From assembly GCF_001877785.1 (NCBI RefSeq), contig NZ_MINN01000074.1, positions 372,001 to 436,000 of the forward strand: 64,000 nt of DNA. Direction: 5' to 3'. Within the stretch, counting starts at the first letter, position 1, and each line of letters starts with the position of its first letter. Of this stretch, positions 35,958-44,191 are shown one piece after another. The position numbers and the translations under genes are program-made. Source of the DNA: Rossellomorea aquimaris (GTDB taxonomy: Bacteria; Bacillota; Bacilli; Bacillales; Bacillaceae_B). The notes below the pieces were generated by a model. It had not been told where the DNA came from and did not search any database. It saw only the letters and a program-made list of their open reading frames with translations.

Positions 35958-36284
35958 TTATGCGATTTTCCTGCACTCATCAGCGCATTTGAAGCAGGCA
36001 TCCGCGCATTTTTGACAGTGATTGTGATCATGCTTTTTGCATTCGCTTCCGCAAGCTTCGCAAATACTTGCGCAAACTGCAGCAAGTTCCGATGCAAAAG
36101 GGGTCCCTCTTACAAGAGCTTGTTCCAAAAATCCGCACATGTCAGAACATTCCCGGTCCAAGCGGATGCAATCCGCCATCATTTTAACATCATCTTCTCC
36201 AAGACAAGCATCGTAACAATGGTTACACGCTTCCATACATTCATGTAATGTTTGTACTAACGATTGATACTTTTCATGTGACAT
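35958..36284 (-). CDS. yhjQ: four-helix bundle copper-binding protein (YhjQ, DUF326)
   Basis: The 108-residue protein is filled with Cys residues spaced to face one another in a four-helix bundle: LHECMEACNHCYDACL, MADCIRLDRECSDMCGF, AAVCASICEACGSECKKH, HCQKCADACFKCADECR. This matches the Csp/DUF326 family, which stores Cu(I) in its core. ATG 36282-36284 is chosen with GGAGG six bases upstream; a TTG two codons earlier is possible. It would buffer copper in the cytosol, as no signal peptide is visible. Confidence 0.9.
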   Translation of the reverse strand: MSHEKYQSLVQTLHECMEACNHCYDACLGEDDVKMMADCIRLDRECSDMCGFLEQALVRGTPFASELAAVCASICEACGSECKKHDHNHCQKCADACFKCADECRKIA

Positions 36285-36445
36285 TTCCAATTCCTCCTTT
36301 AATATTTTGCGTTCATTCTTCTTTATCCGGGTTTTGCCTCAACTAAACAAATTTACCATATTCAAAAGAATTACTTGCTTGTTGACCCGGATAAAATATG
36401 GTTTCCCTGACTTATTGCAGAAATTATGCAAATACCTTCAAAACA

Positions 36446-36487
36446 AAAAAGAAGTGCCAAATCAATTTAATTTGGCACTTCTTTTGA
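36446..36487 (-). terminator. terminator of spoIIP
   Basis: AAAAGAAGTGCCAAAT (36447-36462) pairs perfectly with its complement at 36470-36485. A long T run follows on the minus strand. Confidence 0.85.
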
Positions 36488-36528
36488 TATGTGATTTTAA
36501 TGCCTGGGTACTTCAGCTTTTTTTCATA

Positions 36529-37689
36529 TTATCCGTTTACTTCAACTACATCCTGCTTATAATATTTTGCAAAAATTTCAGCAAATGCTTCCGTGGAATT
36601 GTAAAGTTCAATTAAGTTGTTTTCCACTCCGCCAAATTCGAGGAGCATGGCTCTTTCTGTCAGATCCTGATTGTAAACTCCATTCCCCTCAGCTTTTGTT
36701 TTAACAAATACGCCCCGGCTGATCCCCGGATATTTCTCTTCAAGGGCGCTATTCAATTCTTTAGCGATTGCCAGGTTTTTTTCAAAATTTTTATTTTCTT
36801 TTCCGACTATAAAAAACAATCGTGCGTACTGTTTTCCGTTGATTGTCTTGGTCGTAATGTCACGGGGCTGGGAATCCCGGTGAATATCAATCAGGTAATT
36901 GAGGTCCCCGTTACCGGCCAGGGCTTCCTGGACCTGTTCTCTGGATAATTTATACGATTCATAATATGTCCAATTTTTATCTTTTAATGCCTGTGTAGCA
37001 TCTGTTTTATCCTGTACAGCCCCTATCCCTCTTTTGGCGAGTTCTTGCTGAAGCTTCGAGCCGATGGCTAACACATTTACTTTTTCATTTGTACTTGCAG
37101 GATCCTTTGATTGGTTGTTTTTTATCAGGGGACTGAAGGCTTCCCAACTGTGCGAATGATAAATGAAGACAGACTTTTTATCGACTTCTTTGATATCGCC
37201 GCCGTTTTCGCCGTTTGCCCGGTCGATCTGGTGCTGATCGATTTCCTGATTCTTTAATTGATCATCGGTAGGTGCAGGTGATTCTACTGGAAGATTTGTA
37301 ATATCCGTCCCTTTCCCCGCCACCGCAATTTGTGTGTGATAATTTTCAATCCCGGGTATTTCTCTTCCGAATAAACTCCGGGGATCAAACAACGAGACGT
37401 TCGTCACGCTTTCCAGCCAATCAAAATCAGACTCCAATTCTTCTTCATTCATTACCCTTAACGGGGTAATTTCTTCCGAGATAAGTTTTAAGAGTGTTTC
37501 TTTAGGAACCATATCAGATACTGTTGTGTAAAACAGCGTGTCCACTTTCAATTTAATCGCCGTGGCGGATATAAGCCAGACAGAAACATACAGGAGGATG
37601 ATCCCGAGAACGATCATTCTTGCCAGTGATTTAACAGTCACGAATACTAGTAAGGGTAAGGTGCCATCTTTTCTGGATTTGTACGCCAT
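36529..37689 (-). CDS. spoIIP: stage II sporulation protein P
   Basis: The 386-residue protein has an N-terminal anchor (MIVLGIILLYVSVWLISA), a Ser/Pro-rich linker, then the SpoIIP cell-wall amidase domain: VFIYHSHSWEAFSPLI, YLIDIHRDSQPRDITT, FFIVGKENKNFEKNLAIA and AMLLEFGGVENNLIELYN. The His and Glu residues of these motifs bind zinc. SpoIIP works with SpoIID and SpoIIM to drive forespore engulfment. It normally lies beside gpr; here it is solitary, so it may be an extra copy. GGAG precedes the ATG. Confidence 0.93.
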   Translation of the reverse strand: MAYKSRKDGTLPLLVFVTVKSLARMIVLGIILLYVSVWLISATAIKLKVDTLFYTTVSDMVPKETLLKLISEEITPLRVMNEEELESDFDWLESVTNVSLFDPRSLFGREIPGIENYHTQIAVAGKGTDITNLPVESPAPTDDQLKNQEIDQHQIDRANGENGGDIKEVDKKSVFIYHSHSWEAFSPLIKNNQSKDPASTNEKVNVLAIGSKLQQELAKRGIGAVQDKTDATQALKDKNWTYYESYKLSREQVQEALAGNGDLNYLIDIHRDSQPRDITTKTINGKQYARLFFIVGKENKNFEKNLAIAKELNSALEEKYPGISRGVFVKTKAEGNGVYNQDLTERAMLLEFGGVENNLIELYNSTEAFAEIFAKYYKQDVVEVNG

Positions 37690-37971
37690 GAATGAACTCC
37701 TATGCTTATAAGATTTACTAATTCACTATATGCGCAATCCAGGGAATATAGAATGTAAAAGGGAGGATTCATGCTTTATACAATTTCTTAAAGAGAAGGT
37801 AATATGGAAGAGGCGAGCCCGCAGGTATTGAAATATATATTCAATACTACTAAACAGGTATCTAAATAATCTATTTTATGATATAATGAATACTTAATCA
37901 AGAATAAATTATTTTGGGTCTACGAGACTGTGTTTAGTCAATCCCTCTATAATGTAGAAGGGAGACGTTTT

Positions 37972-38217
37972 ATGTCATTCGATACGATTGTACGAATGCT
38001 GAAAACTCAAGTGGACTTCAAAGAGAGTGAGATCATTCATACGTTCCACTCCACAACCAAGACGCCGATACTGTCTGTTATTTACCACTTTGACTCTGAA
38101 ACGTTCTTGCTGACTTATTTGGATACACAACAAGTAGAGAATTTTACAGATATAAATGAGTTGGCAGGCAGCATAGAACGATATCTTAAAAATCAGCCAT
38201 TAGAAGTAAGATCATAA
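37972..38217 (+). CDS. small hypothetical protein
   Basis: The 81-residue protein is soluble and mixed alpha/beta (FDTIVRMLKTQVDF, ILSVIYHFDSETFLLTYLD, INELAGSIERYL). ATG 37972 has AAGGGAG six to eight bases upstream. The site lies in a short hairpin in which CCCTCTA and TAGAAGGG can pair, so initiation might be modulated. No family is recognised. It ends at a 15-base terminator stem shared with mgtE. Confidence 0.68.
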   Translation: MSFDTIVRMLKTQVDFKESEIIHTFHSTTKTPILSVIYHFDSETFLLTYLDTQQVENFTDINELAGSIERYLKNQPLEVRS

Positions 38218-38219
38218 AT

Positions 38220-38262
38220 TTAAACCGCCGCATTGCAAACAGCAATGCGGCGGTTTTCAGTT
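38220..38262. terminator. bidirectional terminator
   Basis: AAACCGCCGCATTGC pairs perfectly with GCAATGCGGCGGTTT, with an AAACA loop. It lies between the small gene and the convergent mgtE. Confidence 0.9.
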
Positions 38263-39619
38263 AGGACAACTTTGTAATGAACATATTTGCTATACCAAAA
38301 TACACAAGAAGGGAAAAGATATCATTTATCGTTGTAATAAGGGGTCCCGAAGCAACCGCGGGATCTATATTGAACTTGTATAGGACAAGCGGAATGATTA
38401 TTCCTGCAAGTGTACCGATTATTAGGGTGATTAACAGTGAACTGCCCACGACAATCCCAAGGATCAAGCTGCCCTGCCATATAAACGCAATGACAGAGAT
38501 TAAAATAGCACAAGTAAGCCCTATGATGATACCTACCCATAATTCACGTAATATAAGCTTCACCACTTGCTTTATATCCAGATCTTGAACCACTAACCCC
38601 CTTACCACTACTGCAAGCGACTGCGTTCCTGTATTTCCTGTCATCCCCGCGATCATAGGCATAAAAAATGCAAGCGCGACGGCTGACTGCAACGTTGTGG
38701 AAAAGCCGTCTATTATGCTGCCTGATACAAGCCCGATTAATAGCAGCAGAATGAGCCATGGCAGTCTTCTGTAGGCAGCAACAAGCGGTTTTGTATTAAA
38801 ATCAATCGCTTTTCCGGAAGCTGAGAGTTTTTCGATATCTTCGTTGGCTTCCTGGATCACGACGTCGATGATATCATCGACGGTAATGACACCCATCAAT
38901 TTATCATTGTCTTCAATCACGGGAATCGATACGAAATCATAGCGGCTGATCAACTTTGCGACTTCCTCCTGATCCGTAAGGACATCAACCTTAACCACCC
39001 TTGTAAACATTATATCTTCTATTTTGTCCTGCATTTCTCCAAGAAGCAGATCTTTGTATGATACAACTCCCACCAGCTTCTTTCCTTCATCTATGACGTA
39101 AAGGTAGTTCAAATATTCTGCAAGCTCGGCGAAATCTTTTAATTTATCAACCGCATCTCTAACCGTATAATGCTTAGAAATCCATACGAATCGGTTATTC
39201 ATCAGGCGCCCCGCTGATTCAGCCGGATATTTCATCATGTGCTGAACCATATCCGATTCTTCTTTTTTCATCTCTGACATCAGTTCTTCAATCTGTGCTG
39301 GATCAAGGTCGGCTAAAAGTGTGGTCAAGTCATCATTTTCCATTAGATCAAGGACTTTTGTCGACTTCTCAATCCCCAATTTCTGAAGGACTTCGAGCTG
39401 ATCTTCTTTCGTCAGTTCCTCCATCAGCTCTTTAAGTTTAGGCAAGGTCAAATATAATAGGAATTTATTCCGATGCTTTGCTGGCAGATGTTGATAATGC
39501 TGTGCCATATCATATGGCTGCAGCTCATCTATGACATCCAGAAAAACCCTTCTTTTTCCGTCTTTCAAGCTTTGAATGATCTCCAGCGTCAATTCGTTTT
39601 CTGAAAGCGGAGCCTGCAT
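38261..39619 (-). CDS. mgtE: magnesium transporter MgtE
   Basis: The 452-residue protein has the cytosolic MgtE N domain (YQHLPAKHRNKFLLYL, LADLDPAQIEELMSEM), a CBS pair (LVGVVSYKDLLLGEMQDKI, DKLMGVITVDDIIDVVI), then five spans of the channel domain with the GNTGTQSLAVVVRG loop that lines the Mg2+ path. It imports Mg2+ and is gated by the CBS/N domains. GAGGTGAAATAAA precedes the ATG. A long leader with a terminator-like hairpin lies upstream (39697-40092). Confidence 0.95.
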   Translation of the reverse strand: MQAPLSENELTLEIIQSLKDGKRRVFLDVIDELQPYDMAQHYQHLPAKHRNKFLLYLTLPKLKELMEELTKEDQLEVLQKLGIEKSTKVLDLMENDDLTTLLADLDPAQIEELMSEMKKEESDMVQHMMKYPAESAGRLMNNRFVWISKHYTVRDAVDKLKDFAELAEYLNYLYVIDEGKKLVGVVSYKDLLLGEMQDKIEDIMFTRVVKVDVLTDQEEVAKLISRYDFVSIPVIEDNDKLMGVITVDDIIDVVIQEANEDIEKLSASGKAIDFNTKPLVAAYRRLPWLILLLLIGLVSGSIIDGFSTTLQSAVALAFFMPMIAGMTGNTGTQSLAVVVRGLVVQDLDIKQVVKLILRELWVGIIIGLTCAILISVIAFIWQGSLILGIVVGSSLLITLIIGTLAGIIIPLVLYKFNIDPAVASGPLITTINDIFSLLVYFGIANMFITKLS

Positions 39620-40092
39620 TTTATTTCACCTCACTCTGCATGTATTGTCTTTTTATATTACCCATAATTGCTGGGGTTGAACAAATCTGGACAATGCAAA
39701 AATGGCAAAAGAGCTCCTGACAGTGCAGAAACTCTTTTGCCTAACGAACAAATAAGGAGGTACTCTTGTCTATACGGCGGAAGTATATAGACGAGAAAAC
39801 TTGTTCATGGGTAAAAACGAATGAGGCTTTCTTTTCACGGTGACTAAAGGATTTTATGAAAGCCGCTTTTCGGAAGAGCCGCATTTCATTTTTACCGATT
39901 TGTTTGTTTCTCTACTTCACTATATGTACAACCCTCCCCGGGTGTGCAGACAAGCATATTCTTTTTTAAAAAATAGTCATTTCCCCACATTTCGGCCAAT
40001 AATCCTGGAGAAGAAATCTTCCGCAGCAACTTAGAATGAACTTCTTATTTTAGTAAAGAATAAAATTAAATACAGATTAGGAGTGGATAAAA
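39620..40092 (-). other. 470-bp intergenic leader of mgtE
   Basis: It contains a terminator (39697-39741), an extended hairpin upstream of it (about 39745-39807, outer arms GAACAA and TTGTTC, inner arms around TCTCGTCTATA), and short repeats of GCGGCT. It does not match the M-box motif that I can recall (GUUAGGUGAGGCUCC...). A Mg2+-sensing or attenuating leader is possible but unproven. Confidence 0.5.
39697..39741 (-). terminator. terminator-like hairpin in the mgtE leader
   Basis: On the minus strand GGCAAAAGAG (39741-39732) pairs with CTCTTTTGCC (39713-39704) and is followed by ATTTTTGC. It lies 78 bases before the mgtE start codon, the usual place for an attenuator. Confidence 0.75.
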
Positions 40093-40725
40093 GTGAAAAA
40101 GTACCTCATTGTTTTAATTGCTATTCTTTTAAGTTTAACGTTGTCCCCCAACCTCCCTAAAACTCAGGCTGTCAATAAAGAGTGTGTGAGCCCCGGTGCT
40201 CAAAAGCTGAAAGAGGATATGCGTCTCCTTTGGAACGACCACGTCATTTGGACCCATAACTATATTGTCAGTGCCGTTGACGGTTTGGGAGATAAAGATA
40301 AAGTACTTGAAAGACTCCTTCAAAACCAAAAGGAAATCGGTAATGCCATCAAACCGCTCTATGGGGAGAAAGCTGGCAATCAGCTGGCTGATTTATTGAC
40401 GGAACATATTGTCATTGCCGGAAAGATCGTAGAAGCTGCAAAAGCAGGAAACCAAAAAGAAGTTGAAAGACTAAATAAAGAATGGTATCGAAATGCAGAT
40501 GACATCACCGCACTCTTGATATCTGTAAACCCTGAGTGGTCTCAAAAAGAGTTAAAGGAACTTCTTTATATGCACCTTGGTTTCGTCACAAAAGAAGCAG
40601 TAGCCCGTATCCAGAAAGATTGGGTGCAAAATATCGATTCCTTTGATAAAGGCAGGGCCCATATTTTTCACTTGGCTGATGCATTATCTGAAGGGATAAT
40701 TAAACAGTTCCCGGATAAATTTTGA
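40093..40725 (+). CDS. secreted helical hypothetical protein
   Basis: The 210-residue protein has a signal peptide (KKYLIVLIAILLSLTLSPNL, cleaved after TQA). The mature part is entirely alpha-helical and resembles a family of extracytoplasmic four-helix proteins, with LLWNDHVIWTHNYIVSAVDG, LADLLTEHIVIAGKIVEAA and LLYMHLGFVTKEAVA; the His residues of the last motifs may bind a ligand or metal. GTG is the start, with GGAG nine bases upstream. The function is unknown, though related proteins are sometimes mislabelled as acetylglutamate kinase or glycosyltransferase. Confidence 0.7.
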   Translation: MKKYLIVLIAILLSLTLSPNLPKTQAVNKECVSPGAQKLKEDMRLLWNDHVIWTHNYIVSAVDGLGDKDKVLERLLQNQKEIGNAIKPLYGEKAGNQLADLLTEHIVIAGKIVEAAKAGNQKEVERLNKEWYRNADDITALLISVNPEWSQKELKELLYMHLGFVTKEAVARIQKDWVQNIDSFDKGRAHIFHLADALSEGIIKQFPDKF

Positions 40726-40734
40726 AAAAATAAT

Positions 40735-40766
40735 AAAACGCTGAATGACTTGTTCAGCGTTTTTTA
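40735..40766 (+). terminator. Rho-independent terminator
   Basis: AAAACGCTGAA pairs with TTCAGCGTTTT over a TGACTTG loop, with a T6 tract. It follows the secreted-protein gene. Confidence 0.85.
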
Positions 40767-40866
40767 TCGTTTAAATTGGTTTATCTTTATCAATATAGAT
40801 CATCCTGATTCCGCTATCCCCAAGAGAAATCCCTCTGAATCTACTCTCTTTTCAGCAGGCACCTTC

Positions 40867-41052
40867 CTATACTTCCTTATACAATTTATCTGCCCTTCTG
40901 ACATTGAACGATAATAGAACGAAAGATATTACAATGGCGGCTACCCAAAATTGGTTGTCATTCAAAGCGAGTATTATGGATGCAATACTTAACAGGAAAG
41001 CTGTAATAAACCCTGTAATGGTCCTTATGTCTGTTAACACTTTTTTATTCAT
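40867..41052 (-). CDS. 61-aa two-span membrane protein
   Basis: The 61-residue protein has two spans (ITAFLLSIASIILAL and WVAAIVISFVLLSF) and a short basic end. AGGAGGTAGCTAG precedes the ATG, a very good ribosome binding site. It is located between the secreted-protein gene and the lipid kinase, in the same direction as the kinase. No family recognised. Confidence 0.72.
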   Translation of the reverse strand: MNKKVLTDIRTITGFITAFLLSIASIILALNDNQFWVAAIVISFVLLSFNVRRADKLYKEV

Positions 41053-41150
41053 CTAGCTACCTCCTATAAATCAACAGGTTCCATAACCCAATATTAACAC
41101 AAATTACCATTAAGAGGCGCTTTATTCGTGCATTTTATATTGAGATTCAT

Positions 41151-42032
41151 TCAAGGAACCATCACTTCTATGTGATTTGGAATCACTTTCAATTCGATGG
41201 GGAGCTTCTGTCCTTCCTCTCCATCCACATTCGTAACCAGTTCATCCGGAGAAGATAATTTGACAGCCTTCGCCTGGAAGTATGTAACATCTTTATTCTC
41301 CTTCAACTTTCCAGTCAGGATGGAAGACATGACTGCTGGCAGCTTTAGAACATTAATGTCATCTATTATATAGCAATGCAGCATACCGTCATCCACCTCA
41401 GCATCAGGAGCGATCTTCTCAAATCCTCCAATCGAGTTGGTCAAGGCTGCGAGGAATAATAATGAATTTCCCTCCCATTTCTTTCCGTCATAATCTATAG
41501 TCAGAGGGTAAGTGGGGTTTGATGCCAATGTTTTCATTCCTTCAAGGACGTACGCAAATGGCCCCATCTTAGTCTTTTCCTCTGGAGAAACCTCATATAC
41601 TGCTTCTGCAATTGCCCCTGCAGCAACAATATTCACAAAATAATCCTCATTGATTTTTCCAATGTCAACCTTTCGGATCTTGTGATGCCGGATTAGCTCA
41701 ATTGCTTTCTTGGGGTCCAAGGGAATATTCAGTGCTCTTGCAAAATCGTTCACGGTACCCATCGGGATGATTCCGAGCTTCGGCCTATGATGTTCATCTA
41801 TCAGACCATTGATCGTCTCATGTAAAGTGCCGTCTCCCCCTATTGAAATGATAAGATCATATTCATCTTTACATGCATTTTGACAAAATTTTGTTGCATC
41901 GAGCTCTTTCTCTGTTTGACTGATTTTTACCTCATAACCTTGCTGACTTAATATCATTTCTATTTCTTCAACATAATCGACTGCTTCTTCCTTACCCGAA
42001 GAAGGATTAACGATCATCATTGCTTTTTCCAT
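41151..42032 (-). CDS. diacylglycerol/lipid kinase family protein (YtlR-like)
   Basis: The 293-residue protein has the DAG-kinase catalytic domain: MIVNPSSGKEEA at the start, LIISIGGDGTLHETINGL (GGDGT nucleotide-binding motif), GIIPMGTVNDFARAL, and a C-terminal beta domain ending in LPIELKVIPNHIEVMVP. It phosphorylates a lipid (diacylglycerol, sphingoid or undecaprenol type) with ATP. ATG 42030-42032 has GGGAGGG upstream; the earlier in-frame start, 19 codons upstream, has none. B. subtilis YtlR or BmrU are the closest relatives. Confidence 0.88.
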   Translation of the reverse strand: MEKAMMIVNPSSGKEEAVDYVEEIEMILSQQGYEVKISQTEKELDATKFCQNACKDEYDLIISIGGDGTLHETINGLIDEHHRPKLGIIPMGTVNDFARALNIPLDPKKAIELIRHHKIRKVDIGKINEDYFVNIVAAGAIAEAVYEVSPEEKTKMGPFAYVLEGMKTLASNPTYPLTIDYDGKKWEGNSLLFLAALTNSIGGFEKIAPDAEVDDGMLHCYIIDDINVLKLPAVMSSILTGKLKENKDVTYFQAKAVKLSSPDELVTNVDGEEGQKLPIELKVIPNHIEVMVP

Positions 42033-42196
42033 CTTCTTCCCTCCCAGTTGTCCCAGATATACGTATATATACCTCAAACTGGATAACAAAAAACCAGCAG
42101 GGGATTTTATCGTTCAGATGGAAAAGATGTTTATCTCCTCTATTTTAAGGATAAACCCTATACAATTCCTTTTTTAAGACTAGGAGGTTCATCCTT

Positions 42197-42460
42197 ATGA
42201 AACCATGTGATCAACATCAAATAAATGAACATAACAAACGAGAGCGGAAGAGCACAAAATCCCGTGACCAAGACTATCATAACCTTATCTTATCCACCCT
42301 CCAGACGTGTGAGTCACTTTCAATCAAGCCAACCATTTCCATGCTGGTTGATTTCTCCGGGCTGTCAGAGGAAAAGATACTGGAAATCATGGAGGACTAC
42401 TATAAAAAAAGCTCCTCTTTGGACAGACTGAAATCCATGGATGATAATTCTTCTTCTTGA
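42197..42460 (+). CDS. small hypothetical protein
   Basis: The 87-residue protein is hydrophilic, with a helical C-terminal half (KPTISMLVDFSGLSEEKILEI, then MEDYYKKSSSLDRLKSMDD). The middle resembles a short helix-turn-helix, but I cannot confirm DNA binding. AGGAGGTTCATCCTT precedes the ATG. An overlapping frame starting 28 bases later is the shadow. It ends at a terminator shared with the opposing ABC operon. Confidence 0.65.
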   Translation: MKPCDQHQINEHNKRERKSTKSRDQDYHNLILSTLQTCESLSIKPTISMLVDFSGLSEEKILEIMEDYYKKSSSLDRLKSMDDNSSS

Positions 42461-42465
42461 ATTCA

Positions 42466-42505
42466 AAAAAAGAGTGTATACCTTCAAAGGCACACACTCT
42501 CTTCC
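42466..42505. terminator. terminator between the hypothetical gene and the ABC operon
   Basis: AGAGTGT pairs with ACACTCT. On the minus strand a T7 run follows, so it ends the ABC transporter operon; the right arm is A/T-rich enough to serve the other side. Confidence 0.65.
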
Positions 42506-42523
42506 GGATCATTTGTCCACTGA

Positions 42524-43432
42524 TTAATCTTCCAATAATCCATTTTCCACTAGCCAATCGTGGGCAACAACCGAAACACTGTTCCCTTCGATATCTACTT
42601 TGTAATTAAGTTCACGCATGATATCACTGTTCAGTTTATCAGCCAGACGGGCAGTGATTTCTTTTATTTCAGGATATTTTTCATAGGTTTCTTCATTGAT
42701 ACTTACAGCAGCACGATATGGCGGGAAGAAATGCTTATCGTCCTCTAAAGTGACAAGTCCGTATTCCCTGATCGTGGCATCCGTTTCAAAAGCAACGGAT
42801 ACATCGACCTGATTGTTATCCAGGGCTCTCTGTGTCAGACCTATGTCCATTTGTTTGATGTTTTCTGCTCCGAAATTGAAGCCATATTTCTTTTCGACCC
42901 CTGGAAGTCCATCAGGACGGTTTGCAAATTCCGCATCGGAAGCAATCGTCAGCTTTCCTGGGTTCTCCTTGATATATGATGCAAGATCACTGATCGACTT
43001 AATACCCAGTTCCTTCGACTTTTCCTTAGTCATCGCAAGGGCATATGTGTTATTGACCTCAGACATATTCATCCAAAGAATCCCGTTTTTAGCATCAATC
43101 GCTTTGACTTTTTGGAACGTTTCTTCCGGATCTGATATCGGCTCTTTCCCCATATATGTTATAAGAGCAGTACCAGTATATTCCCACATAAGATCCACCT
43201 GCTCATTTTCCAGGGCCTTTCTTACGACCGTACTACCCAGGTTGTTCATCTCCTTGACTTCGAAACCTTCCTCTTTGAGCAAAAATGCCGTCATCTCAGA
43301 AAGCAGGTACTGTTCCGTAAAATTCTTTCCTCCTACTGACACTTGCTTCCCTCCTACACCTACACTTGAACAAGAAGAAAGAAAAAGTGTAAAAGCCACT
43401 GCAATCACCAGAGTCAGTTGTTTATTCAACAT
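42524..43432 (-). CDS. osmoprotectant ABC transporter, substrate-binding lipoprotein
   Basis: The 302-residue protein has a lipoprotein signal peptide with lipobox LSSC (Cys 21) and the glycine-betaine/carnitine binding-protein fold: VGGKNFTEQYLLSEM, NLGSTVVRKALENEQVDLMWEY (Type 2 periplasmic-binding) and LGIKSISDLASY. It catches osmoprotectants such as glycine betaine, choline or carnitine and delivers them to the permeases. ATG 43430-43432 has GGAGGTGATTGT upstream. The start of the signal peptide confirms this over an earlier ATG. Last gene of the operon. Confidence 0.9.
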   Translation of the reverse strand: MLNKQLTLVIAVAFTLFLSSCSSVGVGGKQVSVGGKNFTEQYLLSEMTAFLLKEEGFEVKEMNNLGSTVVRKALENEQVDLMWEYTGTALITYMGKEPISDPEETFQKVKAIDAKNGILWMNMSEVNNTYALAMTKEKSKELGIKSISDLASYIKENPGKLTIASDAEFANRPDGLPGVEKKYGFNFGAENIKQMDIGLTQRALDNNQVDVSVAFETDATIREYGLVTLEDDKHFFPPYRAAVSINEETYEKYPEIKEITARLADKLNSDIMRELNYKVDIEGNSVSVVAHDWLVENGLLED

Positions 43433-43458
43433 ACAATCACCTCCGTTTCTTGTTGCAT

Positions 43459-44187
43459 TCAACCTTGCCTGATCCCTTCAGATACAATTGCGCGTTCGAG
43501 CAGTCTAAGAAGATAATCCACTGATATAGCCAGCAGTGTGACCGGGATCGCCCCTGAAATCAAATAACCGTTATCGAATAATTGAATACCTGTAAAAATC
43601 CATACACCCAATCCTCCGCCTCCGACTACATAGGCAAGTGCAGCTGTTCCGATATTCAATACGACAGCTGTCCGAATCCCCGCTAAAATGGAATAAGCCG
43701 CATTTGGCAATTCGATTTTAAAAAGGATTTGAGATGGTGTCATACCCATCCCCCTTGCTGCATCGATTAAATTTTCATCAAGGGAATCGATACCTGCTAC
43801 TGTATTTCTGTATATCGGGAGAAGCGAATAAATAAAGAGCGCAAACACTGCCGTTTTAAAGCCAATACCAAGTATACTGATCATAAGGGCAAGAACAGCG
43901 AGACTCGGAATGGTCTGACCAAAATTTACAGTATTCGAAACAACCCACTCAGCCCTTCTGAACGATTTGCGTGTAATCAGGATCCCTATAGGCACTGCAG
44001 CTGCTATCGCTAAGAGGGATGATACCAGGACCAGCTGAAAGTGTTGTTTTAACAACAGGAAAAACGTACTGGTTTCACTGAAGATATAATTGAAATATTG
44101 ATTTTTTACCGCCCAGGCCATAAAGATCATGACCAGTGCATATACAAAATAACGAACAAGCCGGCTGATCAGTTTTTTCTTATTCAT
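43459..44187 (-). CDS. osmoprotectant ABC transporter, permease 2
   Basis: The 242-residue membrane protein has the binding-protein-dependent permease signature AARGMGMTPSQILFKIELPNA (EAA loop) after the GVDSLDENLID-like segment, and about five or six spans. The glycine-betaine/choline permease pattern RNTVAGIDSLDENLIDAARG matches the OpuB/OpuC/ProW family. AAGGGTGATTTC precedes the ATG, and the ATPase stop lies within it. The second permease of the transporter, lying between the ATPase and the binding protein. Confidence 0.9.
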   Translation of the reverse strand: MNKKKLISRLVRYFVYALVMIFMAWAVKNQYFNYIFSETSTFFLLLKQHFQLVLVSSLLAIAAAVPIGILITRKSFRRAEWVVSNTVNFGQTIPSLAVLALMISILGIGFKTAVFALFIYSLLPIYRNTVAGIDSLDENLIDAARGMGMTPSQILFKIELPNAAYSILAGIRTAVVLNIGTAALAYVVGGGGLGVWIFTGIQLFDNGYLISGAIPVTLLAISVDYLLRLLERAIVSEGIRQG

Positions 44188-44191
44188 GAAA

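Noticed and set aside
39620..39900. M-box (ykoK) riboswitch upstream of mgtE
   Set aside because: Only a TTCGTTAGG fragment resembles the motif, and it lies immediately before the terminator with none of the following core; not enough to call it.
42813..43472. Forward frame of 219 codons
   Set aside because: It is fully antisense to the osmoprotectant-binding lipoprotein, which has a lipobox and family motifs.
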